In this document: piece by piece, positions 8,474 to 17,424 of the stretch
Layout: each line of letters begins with the position of its first letter
Position numbering within the stretch: position 1 is the stretch's first letter
Source: Haloarcula regularis
GTDB taxonomy: Archaea; Halobacteriota; Halobacteria; Halobacteriales; Haloarculaceae
NCBI RefSeq assembly: GCF_029338315.1
Contig: NZ_CP119794.1
Span: 1,240,001-1,304,000 of the forward strand
Direction: 5' to 3'
DNA: 64,000 nucleotides
Program-made: the position numbers and the translations under genes
The notes under the pieces: generated by a model
Databases searched by the model: none
Seen by the model: only the letters and a program-made list of their open reading frames with translations
Told to the model about the DNA's origin: nothing

Positions 8474-10666
8474 ATGAGCGTCGACGGAGGCGAGCTCGAA
8501 CGGACGCTGGGCTTCCTCGAGGCGATGACGCTTGGCGGCGGGACGATGATCGGTGCGGGCATCTTCATCCTGCCGGGCATCGCCGCCCGGAACGCCGGAC
8601 CCGCGAGTTCGGTCTCGTACGCCATCGCCGGGTTCGTCGCCCTGCTCGCGGCGCTGTCGCTCTCGGAACTGGCGACGGGTATGCCCATCGCCGGCGGGAG
8701 CTACCACTACGTCAACCGGGCCCTGGGGAGCCTCGCCGGGAGCGTCGTCGGCTGGGGGATGTGGAGCGGGCTGATGTTCGCCAGCGCCTTCTACATGGTC
8801 GGGTTCGGCCAGTACATCGTCGAACCCGTCCCCTTTCTGGACGGGCGCGGGTTCATCATCCTGCTGGGGCTGGCCGGCCTGGCCCTACTGACCGGCGTCA
8901 ACTACTACGGGACCGAGGAGTCCAGTTCCCTCCAGAACGTGATGATCGGCTCGGAGACAGCGGTCATCGTCGTCTTCGTGGTCGTCGGCGTCTTCTTCAT
9001 CCAGCCCGGCAACCTCGAACCCTTCGCGCCCGCCGGAGCCGGCGGCGTCGTCGCGACGACGGGCATCGTCTTCATCTCCTTCCTGGGCTTCGAGATCATC
9101 GCCACGGTCGCCGGCGAGATCAAGAACCCCGGTCGCATCATCCCGCTGTCGATGATTCTCTCGGTGGTGCTGGTGACCATCCTCTACGTGCTCGTGATGC
9201 TCGTCAGCACCGGCGTCATCCCCTACGACCGACTGGGTGACTCGCCCATCCCCGTCGCGGACGTGGCGACGGCGTACCTGGGGCCTGCCGGGGCCGTCGC
9301 CATCGTCTTCGCCGCTATCGTCGCGGCCATCTCCAGCTCGAACTCGTCGATACTGGCCGCCTCGCGGGTCGTCTACGCGATGGGGCGGGACGGCGTCGTC
9401 TCGAAGTGGCTGAACGTGAGTCACCCCCGATTTTTCACGCCCCACCGCGCCATCGTCACGACCAGCGCGCTGACGGCGGCGCTCATCCTCGTCGGCCTCC
9501 GGGTCGACGCCATCGTCTCTCTGCTGGCCGAGGCGGCGAGTTTCAGTTTCCTGGTCGCCTACGCGCTGGTCCACGTCTCGCTCGTGGTGTTCCGCCGGGC
9601 CGACCCCGACGAGTACGACCCCTCATTCAGCCTCCCGTCGCCGCTGTACCCGGTCGTCCCGGTGCTCGGCGTTCTGCTGTCGATCGTGGTCGTCACGCAG
9701 ATGGCGCCGGTCATCGTCGCCATCGGGACGGGTATCATCGTCGTCGGCGTGGTGTGGTACGCCGTCTACGCGAGGGGTCGCGTCGTCAGCGAGGGGCTCC
9801 TCCGCGACGCGCTGTGGGGTCCGCCCGCAGCGGCGTATCGGGTGGTCGTACCGGTCGCGAACCCCGAGACACAGCGGGGCCTGCTGCGCCTCGCCGCGGC
9901 CAGCGCCCGCGCCAACGCCGACGTGGCCGACCCCGAACTCGTCGCGGTGAACGTCGTCCACGTCGAACACGAGTCCCCGCTCCAGAACGTCGAGGCAGAG
10001 CGCGCCGACCACCAGCGCGACCTGCTCGAGAACGCCCAGGCCTTCGCCGACGAGATGGGCGTGACCCTGCGGACGCGGGCACTCACTGCCGCAGACACGG
10101 GCGAAGCGCTGCTCTCGGTGCTCGAGGAGGAGGCCGCCGACGAGGTGTTGCTGGGGTGGAGCGGCGAGACCACCGGGGGCGACGCCGTGACGGGTCCGAC
10201 GGTCGCCACGATCCTCGAGAACGCGCCGTGCGATGTCGCACTCGTGACGCTCCGTGGCGCCGTCGGCACGCCCGTCGGCCTCGTCGCGCCCGGACGGGAC
10301 GCCGCGAGCGTTGCCCGCCGCGTCGCCGAGTTCGCCACCGTCGAGGACGTCGTTCCGACCCTGCTGGCCGTCGTGCCCGCCGAGGGCGACGAGTCCGCGG
10401 CTCGCCAGCGCGGCGCGGACCTCGTGGCCGAAGCCGCCGCGGCCGCCGGGCTCGAACCGGACGAGTACACCACCGAGGTGGTCGTCGACGACGACGTCGG
10501 GGCCGGCATTCAGGCGGTGATCGGCGAGTATCAGACCGTCTGCGTGAGCCACGCCGAGGCGGCGACGGATTCGGGAGCACCCGTGCGCAGCGCGCTCGCG
10601 AGCGCCGCGACGAACGTGGCCCTGGTCCGGAGCGCGGAGCAGCCGGTTCCCCGGGGCTCAGACTGA
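8474..10666 (+). CDS. APC-family amino-acid permease fused to two Usp domains
   Basis: 730 residues. The first ~440 are an amino acid/polyamine/organocation transporter with about 12 helices. It starts with the family signature GGGTMIGAGIFILPG in TM1, and AAISSSNSSILAASRVVYAMGRDG lies in the middle. The last ~270 residues hold two tandem cytoplasmic UspA-like domains (from ~YRVVVPVANPE and from ~PVGLVAPGRDAAS). Such fusions are known in haloarchaea and are thought to bind nucleotide. The substrate cannot be told from sequence. It lies downstream of a stand-alone Usp gene. Confidence 0.9.
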   Translation: MSVDGGELERTLGFLEAMTLGGGTMIGAGIFILPGIAARNAGPASSVSYAIAGFVALLAALSLSELATGMPIAGGSYHYVNRALGSLAGSVVGWGMWSGLMFASAFYMVGFGQYIVEPVPFLDGRGFIILLGLAGLALLTGVNYYGTEESSSLQNVMIGSETAVIVVFVVVGVFFIQPGNLEPFAPAGAGGVVATTGIVFISFLGFEIIATVAGEIKNPGRIIPLSMILSVVLVTILYVLVMLVSTGVIPYDRLGDSPIPVADVATAYLGPAGAVAIVFAAIVAAISSSNSSILAASRVVYAMGRDGVVSKWLNVSHPRFFTPHRAIVTTSALTAALILVGLRVDAIVSLLAEAASFSFLVAYALVHVSLVVFRRADPDEYDPSFSLPSPLYPVVPVLGVLLSIVVVTQMAPVIVAIGTGIIVVGVVWYAVYARGRVVSEGLLRDALWGPPAAAYRVVVPVANPETQRGLLRLAAASARANADVADPELVAVNVVHVEHESPLQNVEAERADHQRDLLENAQAFADEMGVTLRTRALTAADTGEALLSVLEEEAADEVLLGWSGETTGGDAVTGPTVATILENAPCDVALVTLRGAVGTPVGLVAPGRDAASVARRVAEFATVEDVVPTLLAVVPAEGDESAARQRGADLVAEAAAAAGLEPDEYTTEVVVDDDVGAGIQAVIGEYQTVCVSHAEAATDSGAPVRSALASAATNVALVRSAEQPVPRGSD

Positions 10667-10688
10667 GGCACCGACCAGGGGCGGCCCC

Positions 10689-11135
10689 TCACTCACACGA
10701 GTCGTGGACGATCTCGTCCTGGGCGTTGGGGCTGCGGCGCTGGCCCGGGACAATGGGCTCGCCACAGAACGCACAGGTCAGCTGGCCCCGCTGGGTGGCC
10801 GTCCCGCCGTCGCCGCCGACGGCGACGCTCACAGTCTCCACGTCCTCGCTCGCCGCCTCGTCGGTAGTCGCGTCGTCGGCGTCGGCCACCAGGTCGCTCC
10901 GGTCTTCGATGTCGATGTCGGCGATACCCTCGGCCGTGTCGATACCGAGGCGTGCGTTTGCCGGACAGTGCTTCGTGACGGCGGTGAAGCCAGCGACGAG
11001 CGCGCCGCCTGCGACGAGGAGGGCGCGCTTTCGCTTCCCGCTCCGGAACGCGCGAACCGCAGCGACGGTGAGCAGGGCCGCGAGCGCGGCACGGGCTCGG
11101 CGGTCGTTCCCACCGACGTTCTCTGGGAGTTCCAT
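10689..11135 (-). CDS. DUF2892 membrane protein with C-terminal zinc-ribbon-like tail
   Basis: 148 residues. Residues 1-68 match the DUF2892 (YgaP membrane part) pattern: NVGGNDRRARAALA, a hairpin of two hydrophobic helices with an RSGKRKR turn, then KHCPANARLGIDT. A long acidic linker follows. The tail CAFCGEPIVPGQRR...HDSC has CxxC plus HxxxC spacing that could bind zinc. It is convergent with the APC gene. Function unknown. Confidence 0.8.
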   Translation of the reverse strand: MELPENVGGNDRRARAALAALLTVAAVRAFRSGKRKRALLVAGGALVAGFTAVTKHCPANARLGIDTAEGIADIDIEDRSDLVADADDATTDEAASEDVETVSVAVGGDGGTATQRGQLTCAFCGEPIVPGQRRSPNAQDEIVHDSCE

Positions 11136-11220
11136 GCGTCTCCCTAGGGCCCGGACGGTCTTGTATATTCACCTCCCGGCGAGGGCAGATACCCCCCAGT
11201 CACTCGGTCGAACGGCGCGG

Positions 11221-12747
11221 TCAGTCGGCCTCGACGCCGTCGACGCGGTAGACGCTGCGGTTCTCGTCGGGGGCCGCGGTGGTCACGAGCGAGACGCCGA
11301 CGGTCAGCAGGAGGCCAAGCAGGATACCGACGACGCCGGGCGTCCAGCCCATGTAGGTGCCCGAGAGCGCCACCGAGAGACCGGCCAGTCCGGTGAGCGT
11401 CTCGACGACGGGGAAGACGTGCAGGACGTAGAACACCTGCGTACCCACGACGCCGGCGTACATGCCGTAGCGGGTCGTCCCGCCCCAGTACAGCGCCAGC
11501 GCGACGGGGACGGTGAGCTGTGCGAACCCGCTGAAGGCGGTGTCACCGATCTGGACGAGCGTCCCCGGCGAGTAGAGGCTGGCGACGAACGAGAGCGTCG
11601 CGAAGACGACCACGCCCACGCGGGCGATTAGCGCCTCGCGGGCGTCGTCTGCGTCGCTGGAGCCGGAGCCAAAGGCGCGCTTCAGCGGCCGGTAGACGTC
11701 CCGGGTGAGGTACGACGACCCGGACAGCAGCATGGAGTCGCTGGAGGACATCATCGCGGCCATCGCGCCGGCGATGACCAGCGCGGCGAACCAGGTCGGC
11801 GCGAACTCGCCCAGCAGGACCGGGACGACGTTGCTCCCCTGTGGGACCTCGACGCCGAGGCCGACGGCCCACGCGCCCAGCATGAACGCGGGGACGAACA
11901 GGAGAAGGACGAGCACGGGCCACAGCGCGAACGTGCGCTTGAGGACTGTCTTCGACCCGGCGGCGAAGCGCTGGTTTATCTGGGGGAACATCGTCACGCC
12001 GAAGGCGATGCTCACGGCGCTGGAGATGATGAACTGCGGGGTGTAGAGCCCGCCGCCCAGCGCGAGGAACTCGCCGTTGGCCGCGCCCATCTGCTCGGTG
12101 GCGACGCCGGCGCCCCCGATGTCGGTGAGCAGCCACGCGACGGCCAGCCAGACGAGCGAGAGCATGAACAGGCCCTGGATGGTGTCGGTCCAGGCGACGC
12201 CGCGCATCCCGGAGACGGCGACGTAGGCAATCATGAACAGGGTGATGCCGCCGGCGCCGACCCAGAACGGCACCGCGCCCTCGGTCAGGCCGACGATGGC
12301 CTGTCCCGCGCCCTTCTGCTGGAGCATCACGTACGGGAACAGCCACACGAGGCTGACACCGGCGACGAGCACGCGCAGCGGCGTCGAGCCAAAGCGATCG
12401 CCCAGCATCTCGCCGAGCGTGACGTAGCCGTGGCGCTTGCCCACGAGCCACTGCTTGTAGCCGATGACGTACCACAGCACGGCGAAGATGATGCCGTCCA
12501 TCAGGCCCATCACCAGGATCCACTCGGGGCCCGCCGCGAACGCGAGGTTCGGGCCGCCGAAGAAGGTAAAGGCCGACAGGAGCGTCGCGAAGGTCGTAAA
12601 GAGCAGGACGACCGTGCCCAGCGTCCGGCTCGCGAGGTAGTAGTCCTCTGCGCTCCGGTCGGTCAGCCGGTAGGCGACGACGCCCACCGCGAGCGCGACC
12701 AGCATGTACGCGCCGACGATGCCCAGCTGGAGTGCGGTCTCGGCCAT
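11221..12747 (-). CDS. sodium:solute symporter (SSS family)
   Basis: 508 residues with about 13 hydrophobic helices. The start is LGIVGAYMLVALAVGVVAYR, with the family's early RSAEDYYLASRTLG segment after TM1. A conserved stretch GAMAAMMSSSDSMLLSGSSYLTRDVY near residue 330 is typical of the Na+-site region. It starts 1 nt after the stop of the small DUF3311 gene, forming a two-gene operon. This pairing is common for haloarchaeal SSS carriers of organic acids or pantothenate. The substrate is not determined. Confidence 0.92.
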   Translation of the reverse strand: MAETALQLGIVGAYMLVALAVGVVAYRLTDRSAEDYYLASRTLGTVVLLFTTFATLLSAFTFFGGPNLAFAAGPEWILVMGLMDGIIFAVLWYVIGYKQWLVGKRHGYVTLGEMLGDRFGSTPLRVLVAGVSLVWLFPYVMLQQKGAGQAIVGLTEGAVPFWVGAGGITLFMIAYVAVSGMRGVAWTDTIQGLFMLSLVWLAVAWLLTDIGGAGVATEQMGAANGEFLALGGGLYTPQFIISSAVSIAFGVTMFPQINQRFAAGSKTVLKRTFALWPVLVLLLFVPAFMLGAWAVGLGVEVPQGSNVVPVLLGEFAPTWFAALVIAGAMAAMMSSSDSMLLSGSSYLTRDVYRPLKRAFGSGSSDADDAREALIARVGVVVFATLSFVASLYSPGTLVQIGDTAFSGFAQLTVPVALALYWGGTTRYGMYAGVVGTQVFYVLHVFPVVETLTGLAGLSVALSGTYMGWTPGVVGILLGLLLTVGVSLVTTAAPDENRSVYRVDGVEAD

Positions 12748-12748
12748 C

Positions 12749-12967
12749 TCAGGCCACCTCCTCGACGCCCAGGCCCCAGTCGGTCCGCGCGAAGACCGCG
12801 AAGACGACGCTCGCGAGCACCATCCAGCCGACGTGCCACCAGAGCCACAGCGGCAGTCCGAACGCGACGGTCGCGTCTCGCCAGAGGAACCACGGCACCG
12901 CGAGGGCCATCAGCAGTAGTGCGACGACGGTCCACCCGGCTGTCCGCACGAGTCTCATATCGGTCAT
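12749..12967 (-). CDS. DUF3311 small membrane protein, symporter partner
   Basis: 72 residues with two hydrophobic helices (TVVALLLMALAVPWFLW and LWLWWHVGWMVLASVVFAVFA) and an acidic end. It matches the DUF3311 family, which is nearly always found next to an SSS transporter and may be an accessory subunit. The start could be 12967 or 12958 (MRLVRTAG). A TATA box at 12984-12992 would favour the latter as leaderless. Confidence 0.8.
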   Translation of the reverse strand: MTDMRLVRTAGWTVVALLLMALAVPWFLWRDATVAFGLPLWLWWHVGWMVLASVVFAVFARTDWGLGVEEVA

Positions 12968-12983
12968 GTCTAAACAGTCCGGG

Positions 12984-12992
12984 TATATATCA
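12984..12992 (-). promoter_or_regulatory. TATA element of the symporter operon
   Basis: The minus strand reads TGATATATA here, 17-34 nt before the two candidate starts of the DUF3311 gene. It is flanked upstream by a strong inverted repeat (13001-13023), so the operon may be controlled. Confidence 0.6.
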
Positions 12993-13000
12993 ATAACGAA

Positions 13001-13033
13001 TCTTCACCAAGTCGTGGTGAAGAACATTTCTTC
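13001..13033. promoter_or_regulatory. two overlapping inverted repeats between two genes
   Basis: TCTTCACCA (13001-13009) and TGGTGAAGA (13015-13023) form a perfect 9-bp inverted repeat with a 5-nt spacer. It overlaps a second one, GAAGAA-CAT-TTCTTC (13019-13033), which runs into the stop codon of the tRNA-binding-domain gene. It could be a regulator-binding site just upstream of the symporter TATA box, or a terminator hairpin for the gene before it. Confidence 0.55.
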
Positions 13034-13376
13034 AGTATACCCGTGTGCCAGGTTCGACGTCTCGTTCCGTCGTGAGGTGGACCACGCCGTCGGGGCCGTC
13101 GACGCCGGTGACCAGACACTCGCTGTCGAACCCCGCGAGGGAGACGGTTCCGAGGTTGACGACGGCGACGACCTGCGCGCCCAGCAGGTCGGCCTCGTCG
13201 TAGCAGTCGGTCAGGCCCGCGGCGGACTGCAACACCTCGTCGCCGACGTCCACGCGAAGCTTGTAGACGTCCTTGCGGGCCTCCGGGAACGGTTCGACGG
13301 CGACGACGTCGCCGACGCGCATCTCCACGTCCTCGAGGAACTGTGCGGGATCGATGTCGGGTTCGGTGAGTCCCAT
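13032..13376 (-). CDS. tRNA-binding-domain (EMAP-II/CsaA-like) protein
   Basis: 114 residues starting MGLTEPDIDPAQFLEDV. The whole protein is an OB-fold of the tRNA_bind family: residues 18-40 (VEMRVGDVVAVEPFPEARK) match the MRVG-x-V-x5-P-x-A motif, followed by YKLRVDVGDE, GAQVVAVVNLG and a C-terminal strand. Stand-alone members such as CsaA or MetRS-beta-like proteins bind tRNA. The frame continues far upstream antisense to dnaG, so the 13376 start is chosen. It is divergent from dnaG. Confidence 0.85.
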   Translation of the reverse strand: MGLTEPDIDPAQFLEDVEMRVGDVVAVEPFPEARKDVYKLRVDVGDEVLQSAAGLTDCYDEADLLGAQVVAVVNLGTVSLAGFDSECLVTGVDGPDGVVHLTTERDVEPGTRVY

Positions 13377-13569
13377 ACCCCCGCCACGGGGCCGGGGTAC
13401 CTGAACCTCCGGGCCGGAAGACCACGGCCGAGCCCGGGGGCGAGGTGACAGCGAGCGAGGACGCTCTCGGACGGTGCGCAAGGTTATTTTGTTGTCACCA
13501 ACTACGTCTTGGCAGTGACAGCGGTTCGTCGGGTCGTGTCGGCCGACGGACCAGGTTCGGAGTCCGAGG

Positions 13570-14868
13570 ATGAACGATACAACCAAATATCTGATACACG
13601 CGAACATCACCGCCGCGGGCGTCGTCGAGCGAAACGACGTCGTCGGCGCCGTGTTCGGGCAGACGGAGGGACTGCTGGGCGAAGAGATGGACCTGCGGAC
13701 GCTGCAGGACGCCAAGAAAGTCGGTCGCATCGACGTCGAGATCCAGTCGAAGGCCGGCCAGACGTTCGGCGAGATAACCATCGCGAGCGGGCTCGACCGC
13801 GTCGAAACGGCGACACTCGCGGCGGCCTTAGAGACCATCGAACAGGTCGGCCCGTGCCGGGCCGAGATCGAGGTGTCGAACATCGAGGACGTCCGCAGCG
13901 CCAAGCGCCGCGAGGTCGTCGAGCGGGCGACGGAGATCTTATCCGAGTTCGAAGCCGAGTCGATGGGCGTCGAGGACATCGTCGAGACGGTCCGGCAGCA
14001 GGCCCGCGTCGCCGACATCTCCGAGTACGAAGGGCTGCCGGCGGGGCCGCGCGTCGCCGACTCCGACGCCATCGTAGTCGTCGAGGGGCGTGCCGACGTG
14101 CTCCAGTTGCTGAAGTACGGCGTCAAGAACGCCATCGCCGTCGAGGGTACGGACGTCCCCGAGAGCGTCGCGGACCTGACGAGCGAGCGGACCGTCACGG
14201 CGTTTCTTGACGGTGACCGCGGCGGCGACCTCATCCTCAAGGAGCTGAGCCAGGTCGGCGACGTTGACTTCGTCGCCGTCGCGCCACGGGACCGCTCGGT
14301 GGAGGACCTCTCGCGGGGCGAGGTGATGGCGGCGCTGCGCGACAAGATTCCCTACGAGACGGTCGCCGACGCCGAGTCGCCCGCCCACGCCCTCGCTGAC
14401 CGTGACCGCGAGGCCGCGCGCACCGACGGTTCGACGGCCGTCGAACACGCGCCCGACGCCGCGGACGACGAGGGGGCGACCGCCATCGCCGCGGGCGAGA
14501 GCGGGACAGAGACGACAGTCGCCGAGGCCGACGCCGAATCGACTGCCGAGCGCGACGCCGAGACGGCCACGGACGCCGCGGAACCGACGACGCTCTCGGA
14601 CCACGTCGCGGCGGTCATCCAGCGCGGGAGCGACACGGTGCGCCTGCTCGACGCCGACGGCCAGCTACTCGACGAGGGGCCCGCCGCCGACGCCGTTTCA
14701 CTCGTCGGCGAGTGCGAACAGCGCCCGAGCACCGTCGTGCTCGACGGCGAGTGCACCCAGAAGGTCGTCGACGTGGCCGCACAGCGCGGGGTGGACGTCG
14801 TCGTGGCGGCTCGCGACGGCGAGTACGTGAAACAGCCCACCTCGGTACAGGTCCGGATCGCGGACTGA
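13570..14868 (+). CDS. dnaG: archaeal DnaG-type primase
   Basis: 432 residues with the archaeal DnaG N-terminus (MNDTTKYLIHANITAAGVVERNDVVGAVFGQTEG). The TOPRIM core (~165-255) has VVVEGRADVLQLL with the catalytic Glu, and AFLDGDRGGDLI with the DxD metal ligands. In archaea this protein has been linked to both primase activity and the RNA exosome. A long acidic Ala/Glu/Thr-rich low-complexity linker (~285-355) precedes a conserved C-terminal domain (LSDHVAAVIQRGSDTVRLLD). This linker is typical of haloarchaeal versions. Confidence 0.96.
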   Translation: MNDTTKYLIHANITAAGVVERNDVVGAVFGQTEGLLGEEMDLRTLQDAKKVGRIDVEIQSKAGQTFGEITIASGLDRVETATLAAALETIEQVGPCRAEIEVSNIEDVRSAKRREVVERATEILSEFEAESMGVEDIVETVRQQARVADISEYEGLPAGPRVADSDAIVVVEGRADVLQLLKYGVKNAIAVEGTDVPESVADLTSERTVTAFLDGDRGGDLILKELSQVGDVDFVAVAPRDRSVEDLSRGEVMAALRDKIPYETVADAESPAHALADRDREAARTDGSTAVEHAPDAADDEGATAIAAGESGTETTVAEADAESTAERDAETATDAAEPTTLSDHVAAVIQRGSDTVRLLDADGQLLDEGPAADAVSLVGECEQRPSTVVLDGECTQKVVDVAAQRGVDVVVAARDGEYVKQPTSVQVRIAD

Positions 14869-14890
14869 GGCGCAGTTCTCGGGGCCCGGT

Positions 14891-15307
14891 TCAGAGAGCC
14901 AGCACCAGCAACACGCCGTCGCCGTCGTCGTAGTGGTCCGGCAGGTCAGCCCGCTTCTCGAACCCGAAGCCGTCGTAGAACGACCGGACCCGCTCGTCGT
15001 CGGCCCGGGCGGTGAGACGTAACGTCTCGAAGCCCGCCTCGCGGAGGCGTTCGACGAGCGCGGTCAGGAGCTGACTCCCGTAGCCCTGGCCCTGGAGGCG
15101 GGGATCCACGGCGAATTCCGCGAGGTAAGCCACCGGGTGGTCGGGGACGACCAGCGCGTAGCCGACGACGAGGCCGTCGGTTATCACGAGCAGCGTCGGC
15201 GGGCCGTCGACGGCCACGTCCAGCAGGCCCGGCCAGGGGGCGTCGAGCGCGGCGGCCTGAATCTCGCGGAGGCGGTCGTGGTCCGCTGTGGTGGCCTCGC
15301 GGATCAT
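14891..15307 (-). CDS. GNAT-family N-acetyltransferase
   Basis: 138 residues starting MIREATTADHDRLREIQAAA. The acetyl-CoA loop is VDPRLQGQGYGSQLL, matching Q/R-x2-G-x-G/A, preceded by the strand AYLAEFAV. The segment RSFYDGFGFEKRAD is the usual end of the fold. Its ATG overlaps the TGA of the DUF92 gene by 4 nt, so it is second in an operon. The acceptor substrate is unknown. Confidence 0.88.
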   Translation of the reverse strand: MIREATTADHDRLREIQAAALDAPWPGLLDVAVDGPPTLLVITDGLVVGYALVVPDHPVAYLAEFAVDPRLQGQGYGSQLLTALVERLREAGFETLRLTARADDERVRSFYDGFGFEKRADLPDHYDDGDGVLLVLAL

Positions 15308-16647
15308 ACCAGGCCGACGGCGACGACGATGCCGACGCCCGTGAGCGCGGCCACGAGCGTCGCCAGCATGTTGACGGCCTGGTTCCCGACGACACCGCCC
15401 TCGACGGTGGCGCCGAGGATGCTGTCGACGAACATCCCGACCAGTCCGCAGGTGAGGACCACCGTCGCACCGAGCGACCCCATCTCCTCGAGCAAGAGCG
15501 CGCCGATGCCGGCGATGATGGCCGCGCCGGCCAGGCCCGCGAGGACGCCCTGCCAGGTCACGCCGCCGTCCGTGCCCGGTTCGACCGGCTGGAGGGTCGT
15601 GATGAGCCGCGGGTTGTCGTAGAGGCCGCCGAACTCGCTGGAGAAGGTGTCGGTCATCGCCGCCGACACCGCCCCGGCGAAGGCATACAGGAACAGCGTC
15701 GGGTCGACGGCGAGGTGGCTGGGGCTGGCGGCCGCCGCGAGAACCGCAAAGAGCGCGACGATGGAGTTCGCCAGCACGTTCCCGCTGCCGCGGGCCCCCT
15801 CGTTTTCCTCGGCGATGCCCCGGTCCTGTTTCTCGTCGTAGCGGTACTTCGTCGAGAGGCCGCCCAGGCCGAAGAAGGCGATGAGCATCGCGAACCAGCC
15901 GAACCCGCCGAGCACGATGGTCAGCAGCGAGAGGAGGACGCCGGTGAGCATCCCCGGAAGCGAGGCCGTATCGAGCGCGTACGAGAGGTAGCCGAGCGCG
16001 GCGGTCACGGCCAGCGCGACGGCGAGGCGGACCGGGGCGACCGTCGGGTCCAGTTCGAAGAACAGCCAGGAGAGCAGCCCGACCGAGAGCAGGACGAGGG
16101 GGTAGTCCCGCTCGAACAGGACCGCCCGGAGCAACGCGGCCACGAGCGCACCGGTCACTGCGAGGAAGACGACCTGCGGGAGCCGGACGGGTCCGACCTG
16201 GAACAGCGCCGCGGCGACGAACCCGATAGTGCCGGCCGCCGCCCCGAGGACGACGAACCCGGCGGTGGCGACGACGCCGTCGCTGCCGTAGGCATACGAG
16301 AGGCGCTGGCCCAGGTTCCCGTAGGCGACGATGAGCACCGTCGCGACGAACACGGGCACTGGGAGGCCAAACTGGACGGCCAGCAGCGCGAGGCCGGCGA
16401 CGGCCAGCGCGAAGGCCGCGAGGCCGTAGAGCTTCCCGTCCTGGTAGTCGCCGGGGAGCGCGAACAGCTCGAAGAACGCCGAGTCCTGGTCGACGGCGAC
16501 GAGCGAGAGTACCGCGACGAGTACGAACGGGCCCGTCGCGACGACAGTCGCGAGCGCGGGCGACCGCAGTCCGGTCGCGGCCGGCACGGCGAACGCCAGC
16601 GTCGCGACGACTGCGAAGGCCCCCGCTCGTCGGACTGCCGTTGTCAC
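15304..16647 (-). CDS. DUF92 (TMEM19/VTE6-like) integral membrane protein
   Basis: About 447 residues from a GTG start at 16647; the ATG at 16698 is an alternative. There are around 11-12 hydrophobic helices. The second half carries the DUF92 hallmarks: GLGGLSTKYRYDEK, RGSGNVLANS, AAMTDTFSSEFGGLYDNPRLI and a closing GLVGMFVDSILGATVE. DUF92 includes plant VTE6, a phytyl-phosphate kinase, so a role in prenyl-phosphate handling is a reasonable inference. It is divergent from a cis-prenyltransferase homologue 124 nt away, which supports that idea. Confidence 0.85.
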   Translation of the reverse strand: MTTAVRRAGAFAVVATLAFAVPAATGLRSPALATVVATGPFVLVAVLSLVAVDQDSAFFELFALPGDYQDGKLYGLAAFALAVAGLALLAVQFGLPVPVFVATVLIVAYGNLGQRLSYAYGSDGVVATAGFVVLGAAAGTIGFVAAALFQVGPVRLPQVVFLAVTGALVAALLRAVLFERDYPLVLLSVGLLSWLFFELDPTVAPVRLAVALAVTAALGYLSYALDTASLPGMLTGVLLSLLTIVLGGFGWFAMLIAFFGLGGLSTKYRYDEKQDRGIAEENEGARGSGNVLANSIVALFAVLAAAASPSHLAVDPTLFLYAFAGAVSAAMTDTFSSEFGGLYDNPRLITTLQPVEPGTDGGVTWQGVLAGLAGAAIIAGIGALLLEEMGSLGATVVLTCGLVGMFVDSILGATVEGGVVGNQAVNMLATLVAALTGVGIVVAVGLV

Positions 16648-16770
16648 GTCCCGCCGGTATCCCCGAGAGGCACTTACCCTTTCCGAACTACGCGGCACCG
16701 GGATACCGGGCGGCGCGGGCGACCAGGCCGCGTCCGTGCGTTTATTGGCGCTCGTCTCACAGTAGCCGTC

Positions 16771-17379
16771 GTGGGCCTGTACGAACGGTACCTCGCAGTC
16801 CGACTCCGACGGAGCGACGCCACTCTCCCCGAGACCGTCGCCCTGGTCATCACGGAGCGTGACCTCCTGGCCGAGGGCGCGTACGCGACCTTAGAACAGT
16901 TCTTCGAGTGGGCGGTCCAGTACGGCGCCGAGACGCTCGTCGTCTACGTGAGCGTCTTAGACGAGGAGGTGGTCGGGACGCTCCGGCGCGAGCTCGACGG
17001 TCTCCGGGCGCCGAGACCCATCGCGGTCAGAGGCCCGGACGACGAGACGGCCGCGGACGCCCCCATCCAGATATCCATCGGCCTGGGCGGCCAGGCCGAG
17101 TTCGCGACGGCGGTCGAGAAACTCGCCGAGGGCGTCGAGCGGGGCGACCTCGCGCCCGCGGACATCGACGAGGCGGCCGTCGAGGAGCACCTGGTCTTTC
17201 CGACGGCGCCGGACCTCGTGGTCAAGACCGGTGCGGAGCGGCTCTCGGATTTCATGATCTGGCAGTCGGTGTACTCCGAGCTGTACTTCACCGACGTGAA
17301 CTGGCAGAACTTCCGCAAGCGCGACTACCTGCGGGCGCTGCGGGACTACCAGGAGCGCCAGCGCCGGTTCGGCCGGTGA
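16771..17379 (+). CDS. cis-prenyltransferase homologue lacking the catalytic Asp
   Basis: 202 residues from GTG 16771. The fold order matches undecaprenyl-diphosphate synthase: LALVITERD-like first strand, ETLVVYVSVLDEE, IQISIGLGGQAEFATAVEKL, PDLVVKTGAERLSDFMIWQSVYSELYF, and a C-terminal KRDYLRALRDYQERQRRFGR. The first motif, normally DGN with the catalytic Asp, reads ITERD. The end carries the RxG motif (RFG), which the second homologue at 18334-19254 lacks. The sequence therefore resembles the non-catalytic NgBR/Nus1-type subunit. A weak TATA (TTTATTGG, 16741) precedes it. Confidence 0.85.
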   Translation: MGLYERYLAVRLRRSDATLPETVALVITERDLLAEGAYATLEQFFEWAVQYGAETLVVYVSVLDEEVVGTLRRELDGLRAPRPIAVRGPDDETAADAPIQISIGLGGQAEFATAVEKLAEGVERGDLAPADIDEAAVEEHLVFPTAPDLVVKTGAERLSDFMIWQSVYSELYFTDVNWQNFRKRDYLRALRDYQERQRRFGR

Positions 17380-17424
17380 CGCGGCCACACAAAGCCTATT
17401 CCGCCGGCGGCGGGACCGTCGACC

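Noticed and set aside
9406..11631. 741-codon plus-strand frame over the APC and DUF2892 genes
   Set aside because: Arg-rich and out of phase with two recognisable proteins.
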